Source: JAJZJT01 sp964610905
GTDB taxonomy: Bacteria; Actinomycetota; Acidimicrobiia; Acidimicrobiales; RAAP-2
Direction: 5' to 3'
DNA length: 63,052 bases
Assembly (NCBI GenBank): GCA_964610905.1
Contig: CAZSYT010000008.1
Coordinates: 1 to 63,052 of the forward strand
How positions within the stretch are numbered: position 1 is the stretch's first letter; the number at the start of each line of letters is the position of its first letter. Of the stretch, positions 15,557-23,401 are shown piece by piece. Under the pieces are notes generated by a model that saw nothing but the letters and a program-made list of their open reading frames with translations, was not told where the DNA came from and did no database searches. The translations under genes and the position numbers were made by a program.

Positions 15557-16738
15557 ATGGCTCGGCGCGTGCTGGTCCTGGGCGGGGGGAGCGGTGGCAC
15601 CATCCTGGCCAACAGCCTGAGCCCTCGCCGGTTCGAGGTCACGGTCCTCAGCGCCTCCGACCGGCACCTCTTCCAGCCGGGCCTGCTCTACGTCGGGGTG
15701 CGCGGCTCGCGGGCGCGCCTCGAGCGCGACGAGCGACGGCTCCTCGCCCGTCACGCCCGGTTCCTCCACGACACGGCGACGCGGGTCGACCTCACGCAGC
15801 AGGCGGTGGAGACCGCCCGGGGAGATCGCGTCACCTACGACCACCTCGTCGTCGCCACGGGCATCACGACGGATCCGTCCCAGATCCCTGGCCTGGCGGA
15901 GGTGCAGGCTCGGGTGGGCGACTACCACTCGACCGTCGCCAACGCCCGGCGGCTCTGGGAGCACCTCGACGCCTTCCGCGGCGGGACGATCGCGCTCGGG
16001 CAGGCCACCGCCATCTGCAAGTGCCCGCCCTCGCCGATCGAGGGCATCGTGCTCATCGACGACCTGCTGCGGGAGCGGGGGCTGCGGGAGGCGAGCCGGC
16101 TCGTGCTCTTCACGCCGTACCCCCGGCCGTACCCGGCGGAGCCCATGAGCCGCATCGTCGAGCCCCTCTTGAAGGAGCGGGGCATCGAGGTGCGCACCTT
16201 CTTCGACGTGGACCGGGTCGACCCCGTCTCGGGCACCATCACCTCGATCGAGGGCGACGCCGTCGAGTGCGACCTCCCGATCGTCATCCCGCCGTTCATG
16301 GGAGCGCCCGTCACCTACCTGCCCGAGGGCACGCTCGACGAGAACCGGTTCGTGCGCACCGACCCCCGGACGCTCCGGGTGCAAGGCACTGACACCGCCT
16401 TCGCCGTCGGCGACGCCACCAGCCTGCCGACGTCGAAGTCGGGGGTCGGAGCGCACCTCGAGGCCAAGGTGGTGGCCGACGCCCTCGAAGGCCGGCCGGC
16501 GACCTTCGGAGGTCGGACCCACTGCCCGCTCGACCTCGGAGGCGGGCGGGCGACGTTCGTGGCCAGCACCTACGACGCCCCGACCGTCCCGTCGCCGCCG
16601 AACCGGCTCAAGCACGCCATGAAGCTGGCGTTCGCCCGCCTCTACTGGCTCAGCCTCCGAGGGGTCCTCGACCCGGTGTTCACCGTGTACTTCAAGCTCA
16701 CCGAGCCCCCGCCGGGGCCGGGTCGCAACGAGGGGTGA
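15557..16738 (+). CDS. Sulfide:quinone oxidoreductase-like FAD/NAD flavoprotein
   Basis: A 393-residue pyridine nucleotide-disulfide reductase fold. VLVLGGGSGGTILANSL is the FAD dinucleotide site, YDHLVVATGITTDPSQIPGL and TAFAVGDATSLPTSKSGVGAH follow the SQR plan, and cysteines 154 and 156 in AICKCPPSPIEG sit where SQR-family proteins place a redox cysteine. A C-terminal amphipathic region (residues ~350-385) may touch the membrane. It likely oxidises sulfide or a related sulfur species to quinone; the adjacent DsrE2 and TusA genes would carry the sulfur. I see no third SQR cysteine, so it may be a divergent type. Confidence 0.82.
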   Translation: MARRVLVLGGGSGGTILANSLSPRRFEVTVLSASDRHLFQPGLLYVGVRGSRARLERDERRLLARHARFLHDTATRVDLTQQAVETARGDRVTYDHLVVATGITTDPSQIPGLAEVQARVGDYHSTVANARRLWEHLDAFRGGTIALGQATAICKCPPSPIEGIVLIDDLLRERGLREASRLVLFTPYPRPYPAEPMSRIVEPLLKERGIEVRTFFDVDRVDPVSGTITSIEGDAVECDLPIVIPPFMGAPVTYLPEGTLDENRFVRTDPRTLRVQGTDTAFAVGDATSLPTSKSGVGAHLEAKVVADALEGRPATFGGRTHCPLDLGGGRATFVASTYDAPTVPSPPNRLKHAMKLAFARLYWLSLRGVLDPVFTVYFKLTEPPPGPGRNEG

Positions 16739-16792
16739 CGTTCGGCCGGGGGCACGGGCGACGCATCCGGCCCCCTCGGCCGCCCTCACGGG

Positions 16793-17635
16793 TCAGGACC
16801 CGGGGGCCACCATGGTGTTGCGGATCGAGCCGATCCCCTCCACCCACGACTCGAGCACGTCGCCGGGGCGCAGGTAGCGGGGGGGTGTCCGGGCGAAGCC
16901 GGTCCCGCCGGGCGTGCCGGTGAAGACGAGGTCACCCGGCAGGAGCGGGACGACGGCCGACAGCTCGGCGATCAGCTGCGGCACGGTGAAGATGAGGTCG
17001 CTCGTGCGCGAGTCCTGCACGGTCTCGCCGTTGACCGAGCAGCCGAGGGCGAGGTCGTCGGGGTCGTCGAGCTCGTCGGGCGTGACCACCCACGGGCCCA
17101 GGGGCGCGAAGCCGCGGAACGACTTGCCCAGCGAGAACTGCCGTCCCGCGGCGAACTGGACGGTCCGCTCGGAGAGGTCCTGGCCCACGGTGAGGCCGGC
17201 CACGTGGTCCCACGCCTCGCCCTCGGCCACGCGGTCCGCGGGCGCTCCGACCACCGCCACCAGCTCGACCTCCCAGTCGGTCGTGTCGGTGGGGACCTCG
17301 ACGTCCCCGAAGGGGCCGTTCAGACAGGCCGGGAACTTCGTGAACGTCGCCGGCACCTGGGGCAGCTCCATGCCCGACTCCTCGGCGTGGGCGCGGTAGT
17401 TGAGCCCGATGGCGAACACCTGGGCGGGCCGGGGGACCGGCGGACCGAGCAGCGCCGGGTCGAACGGTCGGGCGGCGGTCGTGTCGAGGTCCGCGGCCGC
17501 GGCCCGGACCTCGGGCCACCGCGCGTAGAGCGACTGGACGTCGGGGCCGAGCTCCCCGTCGGTGGCCGTGGCGAGGTCGATCGCCCCGTCACCGACCACC
17601 ACCACGGCGCGTCCCGCGAGGTTGGCCAGTCTCAT
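16793..17635 (-). CDS. Fumarylacetoacetate hydrolase family protein
   Basis: A 280-residue FAH-family protein. The core starts at VFAIGLNYRAHAEESGM and has PTDTTDWEVELVAVVG, with Glu and Asp metal ligands, followed by GLTVGQDLSERTVQ and a C-terminal LLPGDLVFTGTPGGTGFARTPPRYLRPGD. Family members hydrolyse or decarboxylate acylpyruvates and related diketo acids in aromatic and other catabolic pathways, using Mg or Mn. A GAGGAG site precedes the ATG. The neighbours do not fix the substrate. It converges on the SQR-like gene with 54 bases between. Confidence 0.92.
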   Translation of the reverse strand: MRLANLAGRAVVVVGDGAIDLATATDGELGPDVQSLYARWPEVRAAAADLDTTAARPFDPALLGPPVPRPAQVFAIGLNYRAHAEESGMELPQVPATFTKFPACLNGPFGDVEVPTDTTDWEVELVAVVGAPADRVAEGEAWDHVAGLTVGQDLSERTVQFAAGRQFSLGKSFRGFAPLGPWVVTPDELDDPDDLALGCSVNGETVQDSRTSDLIFTVPQLIAELSAVVPLLPGDLVFTGTPGGTGFARTPPRYLRPGDVLESWVEGIGSIRNTMVAPGS

Positions 17636-17707
17636 CGTCGTCTCCTCGAGGCTCAGGCTCGGCCCGGCCGCGGTGCGGCGGCGCCGGGGTGGGTGCGTGG
17701 CGGTCGG

Positions 17708-18262
17708 TCAGCCGACCCGGTGCAGGGTGTTCCGGTCCGTATGGGCGAGCGGCTCGGGCAGCTCGGAGAGGCGGACCATGGTGCGCTCGTCGTACGACCA
17801 CGTGCCGTCGTCGCCGACCGTGACCGTCACGGTGTAGCTCGACGTCGACGCCGCCTCGGAGAGGTAGGTGGTCTCGCCGATGGCGAACCGGGGGTCGCCC
17901 GCGGTGGCCGACAGGGTGAACGAGCGGGCGTCGGCGGTCGCCGTGCCGCCTGCCAGCACGGTGATGCCGCGGGGGACGACGAAGCCTCGGACGACCTCGC
18001 CCGTCGCGGCGTCCCAGAGCCAGTAGCCCACCTCGGTGTGGAACGGGTTCTCCTCGTCACCGCGCCACATGGCCGTCCGGTAGTCGAGGCCGTAGAGCTC
18101 CTGGCGGCCGTTGCGGACGGGCCCGAAGGGCTTGAAGGACAGGCGCTCCCGGTAGGGGGTGCCGAGCACCGCTCCCTCGCTGTGCGAGTAGGCGGTGTCG
18201 AGCCCGCCGTCCCCTTCCCACTCGCCGGCGAGCGGCCCGAGCGGGCCCCATTCGTCTGCCAT
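17708..18262 (-). CDS. Nitrobindin-like heme-binding beta-barrel protein
   Basis: A 184-residue all-beta protein. It opens with GPLGPLAGEWEGDGG, close to the LxGxWxGxG start of the nitrobindin/THAP4-type barrel (DUF1794 group), and has FHTEVGYWLWDAATGEVVRGFVVPRG in the middle. Proteins of this fold bind heme and react with NO or peroxynitrite; the heme-ligand histidine is not certain here. It lies just upstream of the FAH-family gene in the same direction, with about 70 bases between. The assignment is by pattern memory, and another lipocalin-like family is possible. Confidence 0.6.
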   Translation of the reverse strand: MADEWGPLGPLAGEWEGDGGLDTAYSHSEGAVLGTPYRERLSFKPFGPVRNGRQELYGLDYRTAMWRGDEENPFHTEVGYWLWDAATGEVVRGFVVPRGITVLAGGTATADARSFTLSATAGDPRFAIGETTYLSEAASTSSYTVTVTVGDDGTWSYDERTMVRLSELPEPLAHTDRNTLHRVG

Positions 18263-18362
18263 CGGTCGTCGTCCCTTCGTCGTCGGACCGCAGGCAGCCT
18301 ACCGAGGCCCGCAGGCGGTGCCCGCCGGCAGCCGGCACCGACAGCCGGCACCGCCTGCCGAC

Positions 18363-18372
18363 ACCGAACGGG
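18363..18372. other. Spacer 18263-18372 with a short duplicated segment
   Basis: The 110 bases between the two minus-strand genes contain CAGCCGGCACCG twice in a row (around 18328-18354) and a TAGGCT box on the minus strand near 18300 that could start the nitrobindin-like gene with a short leader. I see no gene in it. Confidence 0.4.
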
Positions 18373-19425
18373 CTAGTGCCCGGAGCGTCCGTTGCCCTTG
18401 GCGCCGACGCTTCCCGTGGCAGTCCCGCCCTGGCGTGTCCCGGCTCTCGTCCGGGACCCGGAGCGGCGCGGCCCGCGGGCCGGCGCGGCCGCAGGCGCCG
18501 CCTCCTCGGTGGCGCGGGCGACCCGGCGCAGCAGGGAGCGGACGACGACCCGGGCCAACCGGTCGACGACGTCGTCCTCGGTTGGCGGCAGCGTCGGCGC
18601 GACCGGTGGGCGGAGGCGGCCGCGGACCCGGAGCTGGGTGCGCTCGGGGTCGACGGGGGTGGCGACGAGCTCGACGTCGGCGTGCGACGCCACGCCGTCG
18701 CCGCTCGCCGCCTCCCACGAGAGCGTGAAGTGGACGCCCCCCTCCGGTCCGTCCCCGTCGGCACCGCCATGCGGCGCGCAGCTCGCCAACGCGTGCAGTG
18801 GTGCCCACGGGGTCCCCGACGGGTCGAGGCCGGCGCGCAGCGCGTCGGCCTCTTCGTAGGCGCCCTCGATCGCCTGGCCCACGACCTGCTCGCGCTGCAC
18901 GCAGCCGCCGAGCACGTCGATGCCCGCCTCGACGTGCACCCAGTCGTCGACCTCGATGCTGTGGTGGCCGTGGCGGTGCGAGTCGGCGACGGGGGAGGCG
19001 CGCCCCGCTTCGAGCTCGAGGTCGCGCTGGGCGAGGTCGGCGAGGGTGGTTGAGCCGAGCACCTCCCGCAGCGCCTCGGTAGCCGTCCGCCACGTCTCGT
19101 GGAGCGGGCATACGGCGTCCCACCGGCACGGCCCGTCCCCGAGGGCGCACCTCTCTGCCCGCAGCGGCCCCTCGCCGGCCTCGACCACGTCGACGAGGGC
19201 GATCTCCTCGGGCGGTCGCGACAGACGGTACCCGCCGTCCTTGCCGGCCTTGGACGAGGCCAGCCCGGCCCGGACCAGCTCGGCGAGGATCTGGGACGCG
19301 AACGTCTGGGGCACGCCCATCTCGGCGACGACCTCGCGGATCTTGCGGGGCTCGCCCGTCGGCCACGCCCGGGCGAGGGCCAGGGCGGAGCGGACCACGT
19401 AGTCGCCGCGCTTCGACAACGTCAT
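18373..19425 (-). CDS. Rrf2-family regulator with a long C-terminal extension
   Basis: A 350-residue protein from the ATG at 19425 (a GTG two codons earlier is possible). Residues 1-140 are an Rrf2 winged helix: MTLSKRGDYVVRSALALAR, then ASQILAELVRAGLASSKAGKDGGYRLSR, then CALGDGPCRWDAVCP with three cysteines near residues 93-106 where IscR, NsrR and RsrR bind an Fe-S cluster. About 200 more residues follow in the same frame: a His-rich link (SHRHGHH), a part that looks like an alpha/beta SRPBCC-type fold (FTLSWEAASGDGVASHADVELVATPVDPERTQLRVRG in two blocks) and a basic tail. Normal Rrf2 proteins are about 150 residues. It is divergent from the redox genes at 19547. Confidence 0.82.
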   Translation of the reverse strand: MTLSKRGDYVVRSALALARAWPTGEPRKIREVVAEMGVPQTFASQILAELVRAGLASSKAGKDGGYRLSRPPEEIALVDVVEAGEGPLRAERCALGDGPCRWDAVCPLHETWRTATEALREVLGSTTLADLAQRDLELEAGRASPVADSHRHGHHSIEVDDWVHVEAGIDVLGGCVQREQVVGQAIEGAYEEADALRAGLDPSGTPWAPLHALASCAPHGGADGDGPEGGVHFTLSWEAASGDGVASHADVELVATPVDPERTQLRVRGRLRPPVAPTLPPTEDDVVDRLARVVVRSLLRRVARATEEAAPAAAPARGPRRSGSRTRAGTRQGGTATGSVGAKGNGRSGH

Positions 19426-19453
19426 GTTCACGATCAGAAGTATAGCTCTGGAC

Positions 19454-19495
19454 TTGACGTACTTCCAGGAATTTCCTATTTTAGGTGTTGACGTA
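19454..19495. promoter_or_regulatory. Divergent control region with repeated TTGACGTA and an AGGAAnTTCCT dyad
   Basis: TTGACGTA occurs at 19454-19461 and again at 19488-19495. Between them is the 11-bp dyad AGGAATTTCCT at 19467-19477. A TATACT box on the minus strand at 19438-19443 fits the Rrf2 gene. This AT-rich island is the only one in the area and is the natural operator site for the Fe-S regulator. Confidence 0.55.
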
Positions 19496-19546
19496 TAGCA
19501 CTTGACTAATGGTAACGCCGTCACGAACGAGCCTACGGAGGAGCCC

Positions 19547-21127
19547 ATGACGATCACGGCACCCCCCGACCTGTCTCCCGGGTCCGACGAGCCCCCCGAC
19601 CCCTTCGACCCCGTCCCGGTCGCCGTCCACCTGCGGCCACCCCGGCGCGCCGACGCCGAGGAGCGCTTCGCGTCGACCGACCCGCCTCGGGGATGGGACC
19701 TGGCCGCCCATCCCCGGGTGGCACGGGTGCTGGGAAACCGGAAGCTGCAGTTCTTCCTCATCCTCCCGAACCAGATCGTCTTCTGGCTCGTGATCATGCT
19801 GGGGCTGCTGGGCACCGTGGTGCCCGGGTTGAACTTCGGGACGGCGATCACCTGGTACATCTGGTTCTGCCTGGTCTTCGTCATGATGGTGGTCGTCGGC
19901 CGGGCCTGGTGCGCCATGTGCCCCTTTGGCGGGTTCGCCGAGTGGATCCAACGGCGGACGTTCTGGCAGCGGACCCAGAAGGCCCTCGGCCTCGGGCGCA
20001 AGCTCCCCGAGCCGATCGCCCGCTACGGGCTCCTCCTGTCGGTGGGGACCTTCCTCCTCCTCACGTGGATCGAGGAGTTCTTCAACATCGCCGGCCCGGG
20101 CAACCCCGTAGACACCAGCTTCATGGTGCTGGGCATCGTCACCTCTGCCCTCGTGTTCTTCCTCCTCTTCGAGCGGCGCACGTTCTGCCGCTACGTCTGC
20201 CCGCTGTCGGCCCTCATCGGCTCGGTCGGGGCGGTCGGCACGGCGGCCGGCTTCCGCACCCGCGACCGCCAGGTCTGCCTCGAGTGCAAGACGAAGGACT
20301 GCATGCGCGGCGGTGAGGAGGGCTTCGGCTGCCCGTGGTACACGTGGCCGGGCAGCGCCGACTCCAACCTCACCTGCGGCCTGTGCTCCGAGTGCTACAA
20401 GGGATGCCCCTCGAACAACGTCGGCTTCTTCCTCCAGCCGCCGTTGACCTCGGTGGTGGCCCCGACCCGGCGCCGTGCCGACGTCGCCTGGGGGGTCGCC
20501 CTGCTCTGGGGCCTCGTCTTCTTCCAGCAGTTCAACGCCACCAACGTGTACGCCTCCCTCGACGGGTGGTTCAGCAGGTACACGGGGATCCACTACCCGA
20601 ACCCCATCGACTACCTCGGCATCATCGTCGCCATGGCGGCGGTCTTCGCCGGTGTCGCCTGGGTGGCCTCGAGGGCCCTGGTCCGGCCCCAGCTGCCGGC
20701 GCCCTTCGCGGCGGCCAAGCGCTCGTTCGTCGACAGGACGAGCCGGTTCCGGGCGTTCTTCTTCCCCGTCGCCTACGGCGTGATCCCCGTCGTGGGGGCC
20801 GACTACTTCGCCCGCCAGCTGCCGAAGTTCTTCAAGCACGCGGCGAGGATCGTGCCCTCGATCGGCGCGTGGTTCGGGTCGGGCTCGGTCCACTCGAGCC
20901 TCTACAACACGCGGATCCTCTCGAACCCCTCCATCGTCGTCGTCCAGGTCGCGGTGATCGCTGCCGGCACGCTCGCCTCGGCCGTGGCGACGTGGCGGAT
21001 CGCCAAGCGGGACCTCGTGCCCGTCTCCGACCATCCCGTTGCCATCCGGCTGACGAGCCTCGCCGTGGTCGCCGCCATCGGGCTCACCGCCGGGATCCTC
21101 TACGTGCTCATGCACGCCGCGTCGTAA
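19547..21127 (+). CDS. NosR/NapH-like membrane polyferredoxin
   Basis: A 526-residue polytopic protein. After a Pro-rich cytoplasmic start there are several membrane helices (for example VFWLVIMLGLLGTVV and WFCLVFVMMVVVG). The paired motifs WCAMCPFGG near residue 124 and CRYVCPLSA near 215 are the hallmark of the NosR/NapH/CcoG group. Two [4Fe-4S]-type clusters follow: CLECKTKDC and CGLCSECYKGCP. Such proteins pass electrons across or along the membrane. A second helix set closes the protein. GGAGG precedes the ATG. No nos, nap or cco genes are nearby; the partner is the fused flavoprotein ten bases downstream. Confidence 0.85.
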   Translation: MTITAPPDLSPGSDEPPDPFDPVPVAVHLRPPRRADAEERFASTDPPRGWDLAAHPRVARVLGNRKLQFFLILPNQIVFWLVIMLGLLGTVVPGLNFGTAITWYIWFCLVFVMMVVVGRAWCAMCPFGGFAEWIQRRTFWQRTQKALGLGRKLPEPIARYGLLLSVGTFLLLTWIEEFFNIAGPGNPVDTSFMVLGIVTSALVFFLLFERRTFCRYVCPLSALIGSVGAVGTAAGFRTRDRQVCLECKTKDCMRGGEEGFGCPWYTWPGSADSNLTCGLCSECYKGCPSNNVGFFLQPPLTSVVAPTRRRADVAWGVALLWGLVFFQQFNATNVYASLDGWFSRYTGIHYPNPIDYLGIIVAMAAVFAGVAWVASRALVRPQLPAPFAAAKRSFVDRTSRFRAFFFPVAYGVIPVVGADYFARQLPKFFKHAARIVPSIGAWFGSGSVHSSLYNTRILSNPSIVVVQVAVIAAGTLASAVATWRIAKRDLVPVSDHPVAIRLTSLAVVAAIGLTAGILYVLMHAAS

Positions 21128-21136
21128 GGAGCTGCC

Positions 21137-23401
21137 ATGACCCTCATCGACCTCCGGACCGACCGCACGTCCGACACCGCTGCCGAGCACCCGCGCATCC
21201 ACGTGCTGGGCGACCGCTGCGCCGGATGCCAGGAGTGCTCGATCCGCTGCCCCACGGGGGCGCTCGTCCTCGACGCGTCCACGTGGACGGTGGTCGGCGA
21301 CGACGCCGCCTGCGTCGGGTGCCGTCAGTGCGAGCGCACCTGTCCCTTCTCGGCCGTCGTGATCGAGGGGCCGGCGCTCGCCGGCATGCGGGTGCCCGCT
21401 GCCCCCGAGCACGTCGACGACCTCGCCGGGTCGCGCACCGAGACGCGGCGGGGCATCACCTCGTGGGCCGACGCCCTGGCCGAGGCGAGCCGCTGCCTCG
21501 ACTGCCCCGATCCCACGTGCGTCCGGGGCTGCCCGGCGCACAACGACGTCCCCGGCTTCGTCCGTGCTGTGGCGGCAGGGGACCTCGACGCCGCCCACGC
21601 CGTGCTGCGTCGGACCACGTTCCTCCCCGACGTCTGCGCTCGCGTGTGCGACCAGGCCGTCCAGTGCGAGGGCGCGTGCACGTGGTCGCTCGCCGGGTCG
21701 ACCCCGGTCGCCATCGGCGCCCTCGAGCGCTTCGTGGCCGACAACGCCCCGGTGCCCCCGCTCGTGGCACGCGAGGCGTCGACCGATCGTGGTGACGGCG
21801 CCGCCAGCGCGGGCGAGGACGGCGCCGAGCGCCTCGAGGTCGCGGTGGTCGGCTCGGGCCCTGCGGGCATCGGGGCGGCGTCAGCCCTCGTCGCCGGAGG
21901 GGCGAAGGTCACCGTCTTCGAGCGCGACGCCGAGGCCGGCGGGCTCCTTCGTTGGGGGATCCCCGACTTCACCCTTCCCGACGCCGTGGCCCGACGCCCG
22001 TGGGAGACCCTGGTCGACGCCGGCGTCGAGCTTCGCCTCGGCCACGAGGTGCCGCCGGGTGAGCTCGACCTGCTCGCCTACGACTACGACGCCGTCGTCG
22101 TGGCCGCCGGGGCGACGGTGCCCCTGCGGCTCCCGGTGCGGGGTGGGGACCTCGAGGGCGTCTGGGACGCCACCCGCTTCCTCACGTCGGCGCACGCCGC
22201 CCTGGCCAAGGGCGCCCCGCTCGAGGTCTTCGCGGGCCCGACCGCCGCGGGCAGGGCACCGCGGGTGCTCGTCCTCGGGGCCGGCAACACGGCCATGGAC
22301 GTCGCCCGGAGCGCTCGGCGGCTGGGGGCAGAGGCCATCTGCGTCGACTGGATGGACCGGGCCTTCGCACCCGTGCGCCCCGACGAGCTGGACGAGGCGG
22401 CCGGCGAAGGTGTCGACGTCCGGTTCGCCACCACGGTGGCCCTCCTCGAGGGCGACGCCGGCCGCGTCGCGTCCGCCCGGCTCGTGCCCACCCGCCAACG
22501 AAGCGCTGGCGTCGCGCCCGAGGTGCTCAGCGGGCCCGAGACCACCGAGACCATCGACCTCGTCGTGATGGCCATGGGCTACCGGGTTCCCCCCGAGCTG
22601 CTCGAGCTCGACGGCGGCTCGCTCGTGGCGCGCTCGGTCGCCGGGCTCCCGGACCGGCGCTGGCAGGGCAGCGGCATCTTCGCCAATCCCGCGCCTCCCT
22701 TCGCCAGGCACCAGCCGGTCGGGGCGCTCGCTCGCGGCCGCGAGCACGCCCGCCGCGAAGCCGCCCTGCCCCGTCAGGAGCGCATCTGGGTCGCCGGTGA
22801 CGCCCTCGTCGGCCCGGCCACGGTGGTCGAGGCCATGGCCCAGGGCAAGCGGGCAGCGGAGGCCATCCTCGACCACCAGCCCCGCCGCCCCGGCCGGGCC
22901 CGTCCCGGTACCGGGCGCGTGCTGGTGGCAGTCGAGAGCCGGACGGGCACGACGGCAGCGCGGGCCGAGACCCTGGCGGACGCCCTCGTCGGTGCCGGGG
23001 CGGACGTCCGTGTCCGCCCGCTGGCGTCGGTCGGAACGGCCGAGCTGGCGTGGGCGGACGCACTCGTCGTGGCCACCTGGGTCGAGGGGCTCGTCGTCGC
23101 CAAGGTCGGCCCGGCCCGGGCCACCCGGGCGTGGCTCGACGGCCTGCCGCCGCTCGCCGGCATGCCCGTGGCACTGCTCTGCACGTTCGCGGTCTCTCCC
23201 GGGCGTACGCTGCCCGTCATGCGAACGTTCGTGGAGCGGCGCGGTGGCCGTGTGGTGGCAACCGAGGCACTCGGGCGCCGGACGCGGTCGGCCGAGGCCG
23301 ACGGCAACGCGCTCCGGGCCATGGCCGGATCCCTCCTGCGGACGATCGCCGGTCGGGCGGACCGGTCGGTGGCGGCAGGAGCGGAGGTCGATGGTGCTTG
23401 A
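21137..23401 (+). CDS. Ferredoxin - GltD-type FAD/NAD(P) oxidoreductase - flavodoxin fusion
   Basis: A 754-residue, apparently cytoplasmic protein with three parts. Residues 28-38 and 59-69 are two [4Fe-4S] sites (CAGCQECSIRC, CVGCRQCERTC). Next comes a DPD/GltD-type helical Fe-S domain with CLDCPDPTCVRGCPAHNDVPGF, and then FAD and NAD(P) Rossmann folds (VAVVGSGPAGIGAASAL near 236, VLGAGNTAMDVARSA near 380, WVAGDALVGPATVVEAMAQGKRAA near 555). Residues ~590-745 look like a flavodoxin (VLVAVESRTGTTAARAE). It could bifurcate or relay electrons between NAD(P)H, ferredoxin and the membrane protein encoded just before. The stop overlaps the next gene by 11 bases. Confidence 0.85.
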   Translation: MTLIDLRTDRTSDTAAEHPRIHVLGDRCAGCQECSIRCPTGALVLDASTWTVVGDDAACVGCRQCERTCPFSAVVIEGPALAGMRVPAAPEHVDDLAGSRTETRRGITSWADALAEASRCLDCPDPTCVRGCPAHNDVPGFVRAVAAGDLDAAHAVLRRTTFLPDVCARVCDQAVQCEGACTWSLAGSTPVAIGALERFVADNAPVPPLVAREASTDRGDGAASAGEDGAERLEVAVVGSGPAGIGAASALVAGGAKVTVFERDAEAGGLLRWGIPDFTLPDAVARRPWETLVDAGVELRLGHEVPPGELDLLAYDYDAVVVAAGATVPLRLPVRGGDLEGVWDATRFLTSAHAALAKGAPLEVFAGPTAAGRAPRVLVLGAGNTAMDVARSARRLGAEAICVDWMDRAFAPVRPDELDEAAGEGVDVRFATTVALLEGDAGRVASARLVPTRQRSAGVAPEVLSGPETTETIDLVVMAMGYRVPPELLELDGGSLVARSVAGLPDRRWQGSGIFANPAPPFARHQPVGALARGREHARREAALPRQERIWVAGDALVGPATVVEAMAQGKRAAEAILDHQPRRPGRARPGTGRVLVAVESRTGTTAARAETLADALVGAGADVRVRPLASVGTAELAWADALVVATWVEGLVVAKVGPARATRAWLDGLPPLAGMPVALLCTFAVSPGRTLPVMRTFVERRGGRVVATEALGRRTRSAEADGNALRAMAGSLLRTIAGRADRSVAAGAEVDGA

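Noticed and set aside
15634..15650. GGTTCGA-type segments as tRNA T-loops
   Set aside because: They lie inside coding sequence and no cloverleaf can be formed around them; no tRNA was found in the window.
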